This document shows, piece by piece, positions 1 through 6,226 of a DNA stretch of 6,436 nucleotides (position 1 is its first letter; every line of letters begins with the position of its first letter). The translations under genes and the position numbers were made by a program. Location: assembly GCA_028714055.1 (NCBI GenBank), contig JAQTNB010000073.1, forward strand, positions 1 through 6,436, in the 5' to 3' direction. The notes under the pieces were generated by a model. The model ran no database searches, was not told the DNA's origin, and saw only the letters and a program-made list of their open reading frames with translations. The stretch comes from Candidatus Omnitrophota bacterium. Lineage in GTDB: Bacteria; Omnitrophota; Gorgyraeia; Gygaellales; Profunditerraquicolaceae.

Positions 1-1
1 G

Positions 2-478
2 GGAAGGCATGCGAGCCTTCCGGTTGCCTACCTTCTTGCGGTTGAAGGCGCGGGGGATGATGCCCTGGCATTCAACATCGAGGCGGAATTCCTCGAAGGC
101 GTGGCAGCGCCGGAGGAGTCTTTGATCGTCATGCTCATCGATGCCTTCGATAGGTTCAGTATCCCGTCCATCGGGGAAGAGGGAAATTTTGCAATACGCA
201 AGGGGGATGAGGAGTGGGAAAGCCCCTGGGGTACGGAGGAGGGGAGAGTTGACGCCATAAGCGCCGTAGACAGCGTAAACGGCCGCACGCTCACTTTTTC
301 CTGCGTTTCTCCGGAAAGCCGCGATTATTCCCTGGTTATCTCCAATACAAACAGAAAACACCAGGCCCGTGCCCTGGTCTATACGCGTAAATACCCTCCC
401 ACGCAACCAGTTTCCCCCGGGGCGTATGCGTTCCCGGCTTTTAAAATTACCCTTGAACAACAGAAAGCGCAGCCATGA
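2..478 (+). CDS. Unrecognised protein, C-terminal part (5' end outside the window)
   Basis: The frame is open from base 2 to the TGA at 476-478, giving 158 visible residues with no stop, so the true start almost certainly lies upstream. An internal GTG at 101 could be called as a start, but in-frame coding continues above it without a break, so it is not preferred. I do not recognise the family. The visible part has no transmembrane segment and no cysteine cluster. It alternates short hydrophobic stretches with charged turns, which would suit a mostly beta-strand domain, and it is rich in acidic residues in the middle. The last third carries several Pro residues (PPTQPVSPG near visible residues 128-136). 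The stop overlaps the start of the glycosyltransferase fusion by 4 bases (ATGA), so the two are probably translated together and serve the same pathway. Existence as a coding region is well supported; function is unknown. Confidence 0.7.
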   Translation, partial: GRHASLPVAYLLAVEGAGDDALAFNIEAEFLEGVAAPEESLIVMLIDAFDRFSIPSIGEEGNFAIRKGDEEWESPWGTEEGRVDAISAVDSVNGRTLTFSCVSPESRDYSLVISNTNRKHQARALVYTRKYPPTQPVSPGAYAFPAFKITLEQQKAQP

Positions 479-2403
479 CCCTGATTGAGATGACGATAGT
501 GATACCTACGTATAACCGGGTACAAGGCCTTAAGGTTTGCCTTGAGTCTATCGGCATGCAGGATTATCCTCGCGATAAGTTCGAGGTTGTGGTGGTGGAT
601 GACAGCCCGGCGAAAGAGAGCGTGGCACTGGTGGAGGCCATGCGTCCGCAATCCGGGTTTGCCCTGATATCCCTCACGCAGGACCATCGGGGCCCTGCGG
701 CAGCGCGTAATGCGGGAATCCGGCAGAGCCGGGGGGAACTCATCGGTTTTATCGATGACGACTGTGTTATGGAACAGGGGTGGATTAAAAGCATGGTGGA
801 TGCCCACCGTCATAATCCCGCCGTTGTTGCGGTTGGGGGGGTGACCGTTTCCGCGAAAGAAACGCCGCCTCTTTTAGTAAGCCAATTCCTGGCTAACGGG
901 GCCATCGAGGTCGGCATCGAAGGCAAAAGACAGATCATTTTTTTTCCTACCTGCAACGTTTCGTTTAAACGGGAGGTCTTTGCCGCCTTCGGGTTTGACG
1001 AGACGTTCCCGTATCCGGGAGGCGAAGACCTGGATTTTTTCTGGCGCCTTTTTAAGCAAGGATATGTTTTTTTACAGGAGAAAAACGCCCGCGTCATCCA
1101 TTACCGCAGGGAAGGCATGGTTTACTTTACGAAACAGGCCTATATTTACGGCCGGGGGAATTTACTGGTGCAGCATTTGCACGGGGACCATCCGCTGCTC
1201 AAAGAACTCAAAACCGATAGGGCCTCTTTCTGGCCGGCGGCGCTTAAAAACTGCATCAAGATCCCGCGTTTCAGCTGGATCGTCGGCTCGCGACTCGTAG
1301 CCGAAGCCCGCATGCAGGGGGCATTGCGGAAGCTGGCGGTGTACGGTTGGCTTATCGTGCATAAAATATTTTATATCGCAGGGAATATCGCCGAATTTAT
1401 CCGCATCGGCCGCGCCAGGATCCCGCGGGAGCCTGCGGGCCGGGATGCGCCAGGCGCCCCGGAATTCATCATCCTTGATTTGACCCACCGCTGCAATTTG
1501 AACTGTAATATCTGCGACATACGAAAGGATGCGCCGGCAAGCGAATTTACAACCGATGAGGTTACCGGGCTTATCGCCCAGGCTCAAGCGTGGGGGGTGC
1601 CTGAATTCGTCCTTTCCGGAGGAGAGCCTTTTATCAGGGATGATATCCCGCAGATACTGGAATATGTGCGCAGGAACGCCTACCGTATCGGGATTTTGAC
1701 GAACGGGATCGTCCTCTCAGGAGAGTTTATGCAAAAGATCACGCCATACCTTGTCTCCGGCAGCCTGTCGTTGAGCGTCTCTCTGGATGCATTGACCCCG
1801 GCACTCCACGATGAAATACGGGGGATGCAGGGAGCCTTTGAGCGCACATACAAAGGTTTAGAGCAGCTCAGCCAGCTTAAGCGGGATTATCCGGCGGTCA
1901 ATTTCAACACCATATCGATCGTGCTGAACCAGAATCTGGAAGAGCTGCTGCCGCTTGCCCAAAGATTTAAAAGTCTCGGCGTCAACTCGATCCAATTCCA
2001 GCCGTTTTTGGCGAATAACCTGGTGATGAAGGAGCGCTCCGAGGCAAGCAAATACTGGATACCGCCGGAGCGGCTTCCCGCCCTTGACCGGGCGATAGAC
2101 GGGCTTCTGGGGTTTAAAAATGACAATCCTTCCCTGGTGAGGAATTCCGAAAGAAACCTTCTGCTGATGAAACGATATTTTCGTTCTGCCCTGTCGCCGG
2201 AAGATGTCCGCTGCCAGGCGGCGGTCAAAACCATGCTCATCGCAAACAATGGCGATGTGACCACCTGTTTCGATTGTTACGGGAATGTCCGCGCGGCATC
2301 CCTGCGCAGTATATACCATGCTGATGCCGCCAGAAGGGCCGCAGCCCGCGCCCGCGCGTGCCGCAAGCCGTGCCTGCTGCCGTGTTTTTGTGATCTTACG
2401 TAA
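475..2403 (+). CDS. Glycosyltransferase family 2 - radical SAM/SPASM-like fusion protein
   Basis: This 642-residue protein joins two enzymes. Residues 5-230 are a GT-A fold family 2 glycosyltransferase: the VIPTYNR opening, D42-D43 of the nucleotide-binding strand, the acceptor-loop AAARNAG at 75-81, the metal-binding D94-D95-D96, and GGEDLDFFWR at 182-191 with the catalytic-type E184-D185. Such enzymes transfer a sugar from a nucleotide sugar to an acceptor; donor and acceptor cannot be read here. A hydrophobic stretch at about 287-310 could lie on or in the membrane, and a Pro/Gly/Ala/Arg-rich linker at 311-329 follows. Residues 330-642 are a radical SAM domain: C340, C344, C347 (CX3CX2C, binding the 4Fe-4S cluster), GGEP at 382-385, and SVSLDA at 434-439. 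The tail has SPASM-like cysteines C580 and C598 (CX12GX4C), C601, C629, C633, C637 and C639, which could bind auxiliary clusters. The frame is continuous across the junction. The start at 475 is chosen because it makes the ATGA overlap with the gene before; M6 at 490 gives the classic family N terminus and is a real alternative. It ends 4 bases before its paralogue. Confidence 0.93.
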   Translation: MTLIEMTIVIPTYNRVQGLKVCLESIGMQDYPRDKFEVVVVDDSPAKESVALVEAMRPQSGFALISLTQDHRGPAAARNAGIRQSRGELIGFIDDDCVMEQGWIKSMVDAHRHNPAVVAVGGVTVSAKETPPLLVSQFLANGAIEVGIEGKRQIIFFPTCNVSFKREVFAAFGFDETFPYPGGEDLDFFWRLFKQGYVFLQEKNARVIHYRREGMVYFTKQAYIYGRGNLLVQHLHGDHPLLKELKTDRASFWPAALKNCIKIPRFSWIVGSRLVAEARMQGALRKLAVYGWLIVHKIFYIAGNIAEFIRIGRARIPREPAGRDAPGAPEFIILDLTHRCNLNCNICDIRKDAPASEFTTDEVTGLIAQAQAWGVPEFVLSGGEPFIRDDIPQILEYVRRNAYRIGILTNGIVLSGEFMQKITPYLVSGSLSLSVSLDALTPALHDEIRGMQGAFERTYKGLEQLSQLKRDYPAVNFNTISIVLNQNLEELLPLAQRFKSLGVNSIQFQPFLANNLVMKERSEASKYWIPPERLPALDRAIDGLLGFKNDNPSLVRNSERNLLLMKRYFRSALSPEDVRCQAAVKTMLIANNGDVTTCFDCYGNVRAASLRSIYHADAARRAAARARACRKPCLLPCFCDLT

Positions 2404-2407
2404 GCCT

Positions 2408-3550
2408 ATGAGCATATATACCAAGAGGTTTTTTTACCTGCTGAAACGCAACGCCTTGTTTTATCTTTCGCGTAAGCTTGACTATCCCCTGACGCATCCC
2501 GATACCTTGCAGATAAATTTTACCTTCAGGTGTAACCTGCGCTGCAGGATGTGCAGTATGCACGAGCGTATCCAGGAACTTAAATCGCAAAACCGGCCGA
2601 TCGAGCTGGGTATCGATACCATCAAAAAAGTAATACGCGAAGGTGCGCTGCTGGGGATCCGCTCGCTTATCCTTATCGGCGGGGAGCCTTTTCTTGAGCC
2701 GCGCCTGCATGAACTGGTTGCCGAGGCCCACCGGCAGCGCATGGGGGTGACGGTCGTCACCAACGGCACGCTTATTTCCGCCGAGGCAATAGAGCAGATG
2801 TTCGCGGCAGGCCTTGATAACCTGAGTATTTCCATCGATGCCGCGACTGAAGCGGGGTTTGCCGCTATCCGGGGGGAAAAGGCGTTCGGCCGCATACTCG
2901 ATAATATCAAGCTGCTTTCCAGGATGAAAGAGGAGCACAAGAGGAGCATCCCGAGCGTTGTCTCGGTGTGCACGATCATGAACCAGAATGTCGCGGAGCT
3001 CCTCGATATCGTGCTTTTATGCAGGAGCCTGGGGATAGCAAAGCTGATCTTTCAGCCGGTGGTGCGGGATAACACGGATCAGACCCGCGTGGATTTTAAT
3101 TCTTCGGTTTTTATACCGCCTTCGCGCTTTGCCGAGCTGGACGCGATGCTTGACCGTCTCATCGCCTATAAATTGCAAAGCCCGGAGGATTTCAACTTCA
3201 TCGCAAACAGCACCCGGCATCTGGAATTGATGAAACGGTATTTCCGCGGGACACTCAAACCCCGTTTTCTGCCCTGCTATGCCGGGTTCAACCGCGTACA
3301 GATCGTTCAGGAGGGAAAGCTCTACTTTTGCGTCAACCAGAATAAATATGAAGCCACGTTCGGAGACGTGTCTGCCGATTCCCTGCGGGATCTATGGTTT
3401 TCCCGCAAGGCGCGCGCCTGCCGGAAGCTTATCCGCAGGTGTACGGTTCCCTGTCTGCAGTGGTGCGCATACCGCGATGAATTTATCGAGCTCTCCGAGA
3501 TGCTGCAGCAGGAAAGGCTTTTTGGCGGGAAAAAGAAAGGTAGCTTATGA
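2408..3550 (+). CDS. Radical SAM/SPASM domain protein, paralogue of the fusion's C-terminal half
   Basis: A 380-residue radical SAM enzyme. C42, C46 and C49 (CX3CX2C) should hold the SAM-cleaving 4Fe-4S cluster, GGEP at 91-94 binds the SAM amino group in this superfamily, and TNG at 118-120 and SISIDA at 140-145 mark further barrel strands. The C-terminal SPASM-like region has C290 and C308 (CX12GX4C), then the typical FGD...SLRDLW stretch at 318-330, then C338, C345, C349 and C353. SPASM proteins bind extra 4Fe-4S clusters and modify peptides, proteins or sugars; the substrate here is unknown. Many blocks match the second half of the preceding fusion (NQN, FQP, IPPxR, LMKRYFR), so the two probably arose by duplication. 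The N terminus (residues 5-24) is basic and aromatic and may touch the membrane. I chose ATG 2408, just after the previous stop; the frame is open further up to 2285, but that extension only re-reads the end of the fusion gene. No good Shine-Dalgarno is visible, so translation probably depends on re-initiation. Confidence 0.93.
   Translation: MSIYTKRFFYLLKRNALFYLSRKLDYPLTHPDTLQINFTFRCNLRCRMCSMHERIQELKSQNRPIELGIDTIKKVIREGALLGIRSLILIGGEPFLEPRLHELVAEAHRQRMGVTVVTNGTLISAEAIEQMFAAGLDNLSISIDAATEAGFAAIRGEKAFGRILDNIKLLSRMKEEHKRSIPSVVSVCTIMNQNVAELLDIVLLCRSLGIAKLIFQPVVRDNTDQTRVDFNSSVFIPPSRFAELDAMLDRLIAYKLQSPEDFNFIANSTRHLELMKRYFRGTLKPRFLPCYAGFNRVQIVQEGKLYFCVNQNKYEATFGDVSADSLRDLWFSRKARACRKLIRRCTVPCLQWCAYRDEFIELSEMLQQERLFGGKKKGSL
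3536..3540 (+). promoter_or_regulatory. Ribosome binding site of the methyltransferase gene
   Basis: AAAGG, within the purine run AAAAGAAAGG, lies 6 bases before ATG 3547. It supports that start over the next in-frame ATG at 3562. It sits inside the last codons of the radical SAM/SPASM gene. Confidence 0.55.
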
Positions 3551-4254
3551 GCGGAGCGCATATGTTCGGTTTTGACCTGTGGCAAAAATGGCATTGCTAT
3601 TTTCCCTTTCAAGAGGCGGCTGCGCGCCGGGCTGTTGCGCCGCCGGTTTTAACCCCGGAGCCGCGCATAGCCGAACTTTGCCGCAGGCTCGACCCGAAGG
3701 GCTTGCGCATCCTGGAACTCGGCAGTATGGAGGGGGCGCATTCCTACATGCTGGAATCCCTGGGCGCCCGCGAAGTGCTTGCCGTCGAAGGCAGGAAAGA
3801 CAACTTCTTGAGGTCCCTGATTATCAAGAACGCCTTCAGCCTGGATAAATGCCGGTTCCTCCTGGGGGATTTCAAGGAGGTGCTCGGCGGGCTGGAAGGG
3901 GGATTCGATCTTTGCCTTGCGCTGGGGGTGCTCTATCACCTGGAAAACCCCGCAGAGACGGTGTATCGTATCGGAGAGCTCAGCGCTTCGTTTTTTGTCT
4001 GGTCTCATTACGCCACGCCGGATTATCCCGCAACGGCAGAAGCCCGGGTATCGCATGCTTCAAAGTCCTACCGGGGAAAATTCGTATTGGAAGACACGGA
4101 GCACTATACGTCGGGCCTTTCTCCGCGCTCCTTCTGGCTTTTTGAAGACCAACTGCTTGCTTTGATCAATGACGCCGGTTTTAAGCATATTGACGTGGTG
4201 GCAAAAGAACGGCATGAACACGGGCCGGCAATAACATTGTTTGCGAGCCGATGA
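3547..4254 (+). CDS. Class I SAM-dependent methyltransferase, CmoB/DUF1698-like
   Basis: A 235-residue protein with a Rossmann-type methyltransferase core. Motif I is ILELGSMEG at 55-63, the ribose-binding acidic residue is E81 in the AVEGR strand (79-83), GDF at 107-109 fits the adenine-binding loop, and FDLCLALGVLYHL at 120-132 is the motif IV/V region. This 'LELG..EG..' plus 'GVLYHL' combination is typical of a group related to CmoB/DUF1698 that is frequent in sugar and cell-surface gene clusters; I recognise this from the family pattern, not from a search. It lacks the length of true CmoB, so tRNA wobble modification is unlikely. A methyl transfer to a hydroxyl or carboxyl of a sugar or lipid intermediate is the most reasonable role, but that is inferred from context. 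The protein is cytoplasmic with no membrane segment. ATGA overlaps join it to both neighbours (3547-3550 and 4251-4254), and an AAAGG site supports the start. Confidence 0.88.
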   Translation: MSGAHMFGFDLWQKWHCYFPFQEAAARRAVAPPVLTPEPRIAELCRRLDPKGLRILELGSMEGAHSYMLESLGAREVLAVEGRKDNFLRSLIIKNAFSLDKCRFLLGDFKEVLGGLEGGFDLCLALGVLYHLENPAETVYRIGELSASFFVWSHYATPDYPATAEARVSHASKSYRGKFVLEDTEHYTSGLSPRSFWLFEDQLLALINDAGFKHIDVVAKERHEHGPAITLFASR

Positions 4255-5264
4255 AAGAACCGGGGATAAAGCTCATCCTTTTACTCGCGGGCGTTGTGGC
4301 AAGCCTCTTTTTGCTGGAAGGCGCGGCGCTCCTTTTGAATTCCGTCCTTGAATTAAAGCACGGGATGGTAAGTCCCGGCATCGCCGGCAACGCGGCGTTG
4401 GAATACCCCACGCTTTTTATGAAAGACAGCGATCTTTTCTGGAAAATGGCTCCTTCTACGGGAGAAACCAATTCCGAGGGGTTCCGGGACCGTGAGTTTT
4501 CCCCCGAAAAGGAAGCGGGGGTTTTCAGGATCGTTTGCATGGGGGACTCCGTTACCTTCGGCTGGCCGGTGCCTATCGATGAAACCTACCCCAACATACT
4601 GGAACGGTTTATGAGAGAACGTTTCGCAGGCAGGAAGATAGAAGTGATCAATGCGGGGGTCCCCGGGTATACGTCATTCCAGGGATTGATGCTGCTGGAG
4701 AAAAAGGTCCTCGGCTATCGCCCCGATCTCCTTATCGTCTATTACGGAATCAACGACAAGGCGGGCGCCTACCGGCAGGATAAGGAAGCCCCCAGGGCCC
4801 CGCGCTGGCTTGCCGATGCGGAGAATTTCTTATACCGGTTCCAATTCTACAAATTCTTCAATCGGGTGGCGTTGCGCCTGCGCTACCCTCCCGGAAATAT
4901 CATGACAGTCAACCGGGTTTCCCCGTCCAATTATCACCGCGGCCTTAAGCTGATGGCCTCCCGGGCAGCAGCGAGGGGGATCATGATACTCTTTGTGGTG
5001 CGCCCGGCATTTTACGACCGCCGCACCGGGGAGGTCTTTACCGACGCGCGATACGTCCCGCCGCGGGACGTATGGCAGGTCGATGCCTGCTCATTTTTCA
5101 AAAACCTTAAATCGCATGCGGGGGCATGTTTTTCCGACGATACCCGGCCGTACAATTTCCATCTGACGCAGGAAGGGCACCGTCTTTTTTCCGAGGAGAT
5201 CATGGCCTGCTTGACGCAAAACGACGCGCTTGCCGCCCGCGTCTTCGGCGGCAGGAGCCCATGA
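4251..5264 (+). CDS. Membrane-anchored SGNH/GDSL-type hydrolase or acyltransferase-like protein
   Basis: A 337-residue protein with an N-terminal hydrophobic helix (residues about 6-29) preceded by two Lys, so a signal anchor that would put the rest outside the inner membrane. The SGNH blocks follow in order: block I is CMGDSVTFGW (96-105) with nucleophile S100; block II is the Gly of NAGVPGY (134-140); block III is YGIND (165-169) with oxyanion-hole N168; block V is the His in FHLT...GH, H304 with H310 nearby. The position three before H304, usually Asp in the DxxH motif, is Tyr 301; D296 and D297 lie just upstream. SGNH proteins remove or transfer acyl groups; in surface polysaccharide loci anchored members often act on O-acetyl groups. 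Here deacylation or transacylation of the operon's product is an inference. The start is fixed by the ATGA overlap with the methyltransferase; the Shine-Dalgarno is weak. It overlaps the next gene by ATGA at 5261-5264 and carries a strong hairpin-forming palindrome near its 3' end. Confidence 0.9.
   Translation: MKEPGIKLILLLAGVVASLFLLEGAALLLNSVLELKHGMVSPGIAGNAALEYPTLFMKDSDLFWKMAPSTGETNSEGFRDREFSPEKEAGVFRIVCMGDSVTFGWPVPIDETYPNILERFMRERFAGRKIEVINAGVPGYTSFQGLMLLEKKVLGYRPDLLIVYYGINDKAGAYRQDKEAPRAPRWLADAENFLYRFQFYKFFNRVALRLRYPPGNIMTVNRVSPSNYHRGLKLMASRAAARGIMILFVVRPAFYDRRTGEVFTDARYVPPRDVWQVDACSFFKNLKSHAGACFSDDTRPYNFHLTQEGHRLFSEEIMACLTQNDALAARVFGGRSP
5051..5073 (+). repeat. Perfect 10-bp inverted repeat with a 3-base loop inside the SGNH gene
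   Basis: ATACGTCCCG (5051-5060) and CGGGACGTAT (5064-5073) are exact reverse complements separated by CCG. The pairing does not extend outward. There is no T run after it, so it does not look like an intrinsic terminator. It encodes the residues YVPPRDV-like stretch of the SGNH protein, so it may simply reflect codon choice, but the RNA hairpin would be stable. Confidence 0.6.
5253..5257 (+). promoter_or_regulatory. Ribosome binding site of the twitch-type radical SAM gene
   Basis: AGGAG lies 3 bases before ATG 5261, within the end of the SGNH gene. The spacing is shorter than usual but the match is good. It supports starting at 5261 instead of at upstream in-frame ATG codons, the first of which is at 5126. 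Confidence 0.5.
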
Positions 5265-6226
5265 AACTGCCGCGTAACAGATCGCATAATGAGCGCCTTC
5301 TCGCCCGGCAGCTGAAAAGCCGCTCGACCTTTGTGCTGGGGATGCCCAATACCCTGATCGTCGAACCGGGCGCGGTGTGCTCTTTGCGCTGCCGTTTCTG
5401 CCCGCAGTCAAAGCAGGATTTTAATTTTACCCGCGGACTGCTTAATCTGCGGGATTTTCAAAGGATCATCGGGTATTTTGAGCCGTATCTGGATACCGTC
5501 ATGCTTTTTAACTGGGGAGAGCCGCTGATGAACCCGGATATCGGCCGGATGGTTGCGTATGCTTCAGCCAAAGGCATACACACGTTCATCCACTCGCATT
5601 TTAACTCGCTGGATGAGGCCTTGGCAGAGGAATTGATCAGGGGAGGGCTTTTTGAGATCACCGCTTCCATTGACGGCGTGACCCAGGAGTCGTATGCGGC
5701 CTACCGCCAGGGAGGGTCGCTTGAGCGCGCGATCGCCAATCTGCGCCTGTTGCAGGAGAAAAAAAGGGAGCTTCGCGCGGATTCGCCGCGCATCGTCTGG
5801 AAATTCCTGGTCTTCAGGCATAATGAGCATGAGATGGAAAGCGCCCGCCTGCTTGCCGGGGAGCTGGGTATACCGGTGGAATTTAAGTTCGCGGTGACCG
5901 ACGGCACGATCTCCTCGACGCTTCCGGAGTTCAGCTCCGATCGCCCGGCGGAGAAGTTTATCAGGCACTACGGCCTGCCCTGCGAGCAGCTTTGGAAATC
6001 GCCGACGATACATGCCGACGGTACGGTGCTTCCCTGCTGCATGGTGTCTCATTCCCGCTTCTGCGCGGGCAATGTTTTCCAGCAGGAATTCGGCGACATA
6101 TGGAATAACGAAAAATACCGTTTCTTAAGAGAAGTGGCGTCGGGGAAGAAGGAAGCCGACGAATCCGTGTTCTGCTATTATTGCATGTTCGGCAGAAGAC
6201 GGCGCGTAAAGGGACAGGATGCATAA
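5261..6226 (+). CDS. Radical SAM protein with a twitch-type (single auxiliary cluster) C terminus
   Basis: A 321-residue radical SAM enzyme. C40, C44 and C47 (CX3CX2C, in VCSLRCRFCPQS) bind the catalytic 4Fe-4S cluster. The SAM-binding motif is NWGEP at 84-88, a common variant of GGEP. SASID-type strand: TASIDG at 134-139. The C-terminal half has C241 and C259 in CX12GX4C spacing (with C260 beside it), a GNV...FGDIW stretch at 270-281, and C305-X2-C308; the protein then ends with a basic tail and has no later CX3C group. That set of four cysteines fits the twitch domain, the half-SPASM form known from the sugar dehydrogenase BtrN, which binds one auxiliary cluster. A role in oxidising or otherwise altering a sugar-like substrate is therefore plausible but not shown. 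It is not an obvious paralogue of the other radical SAM genes here. ATG 5261 is chosen from the ATGA overlap and the AGGAG site; the open frame above it, to 5126, only re-reads the SGNH gene. Confidence 0.92.
   Translation: MKLPRNRSHNERLLARQLKSRSTFVLGMPNTLIVEPGAVCSLRCRFCPQSKQDFNFTRGLLNLRDFQRIIGYFEPYLDTVMLFNWGEPLMNPDIGRMVAYASAKGIHTFIHSHFNSLDEALAEELIRGGLFEITASIDGVTQESYAAYRQGGSLERAIANLRLLQEKKRELRADSPRIVWKFLVFRHNEHEMESARLLAGELGIPVEFKFAVTDGTISSTLPEFSSDRPAEKFIRHYGLPCEQLWKSPTIHADGTVLPCCMVSHSRFCAGNVFQQEFGDIWNNEKYRFLREVASGKKEADESVFCYYCMFGRRRRVKGQDA
6208..6214 (+). promoter_or_regulatory. Ribosome binding site of the last (partial) gene
   Basis: AAAGGGA ends 4 bases before ATG 6219 and lies inside the end of the preceding radical SAM gene. 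It supports the 8-base overlapping start at 6219. Confidence 0.5.

Noticed and set aside
2..21. 7-bp inverted repeat GGAAGGC/GCCTTCC with a 6-base loop
   Set aside because: Lies inside an open coding frame, has no T run, and repeats of this length are expected by chance in a window of this size.
938..1073. T runs of 8, 6 and 7 (938-945, 1035-1040, 1067-1073) as slippage or terminator sites
   Set aside because: They encode conserved Phe residues of the glycosyltransferase domain, no hairpin precedes them, and the frame is intact. They are only worth checking for sequencing indels.
2285..2407. Upstream extension of the second radical SAM gene to an ATG at 2285
   Set aside because: It would overlap the fusion gene by 119 bases and only adds an Arg/Ala/Cys-rich out-of-frame reading of that gene's tail; ATG 2408 right after the previous stop is far more natural.
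3547..4254. Calling the methyltransferase CmoB (tRNA wobble uridine modification)
   Set aside because: The core motifs resemble that family, but the protein is shorter than true CmoB and sits in a glycan-type operon, so only 'CmoB/DUF1698-like' is supported.
5126..5260. Upstream extension of the twitch-type radical SAM gene to an ATG at 5126
   Set aside because: The added 45 residues re-read the conserved SGNH C terminus in another frame; the ATGA overlap and AGGAG site favour 5261.
379..6224. Many minus-strand open frames, such as 379-813, 1162-1587, 1858-2424 and 5564-6052
   Set aside because: Each lies opposite a plus-strand gene with clear family motifs, and none shows recognisable motifs or a plausible ribosome binding context. 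They are expected in G+C-rich coding DNA.
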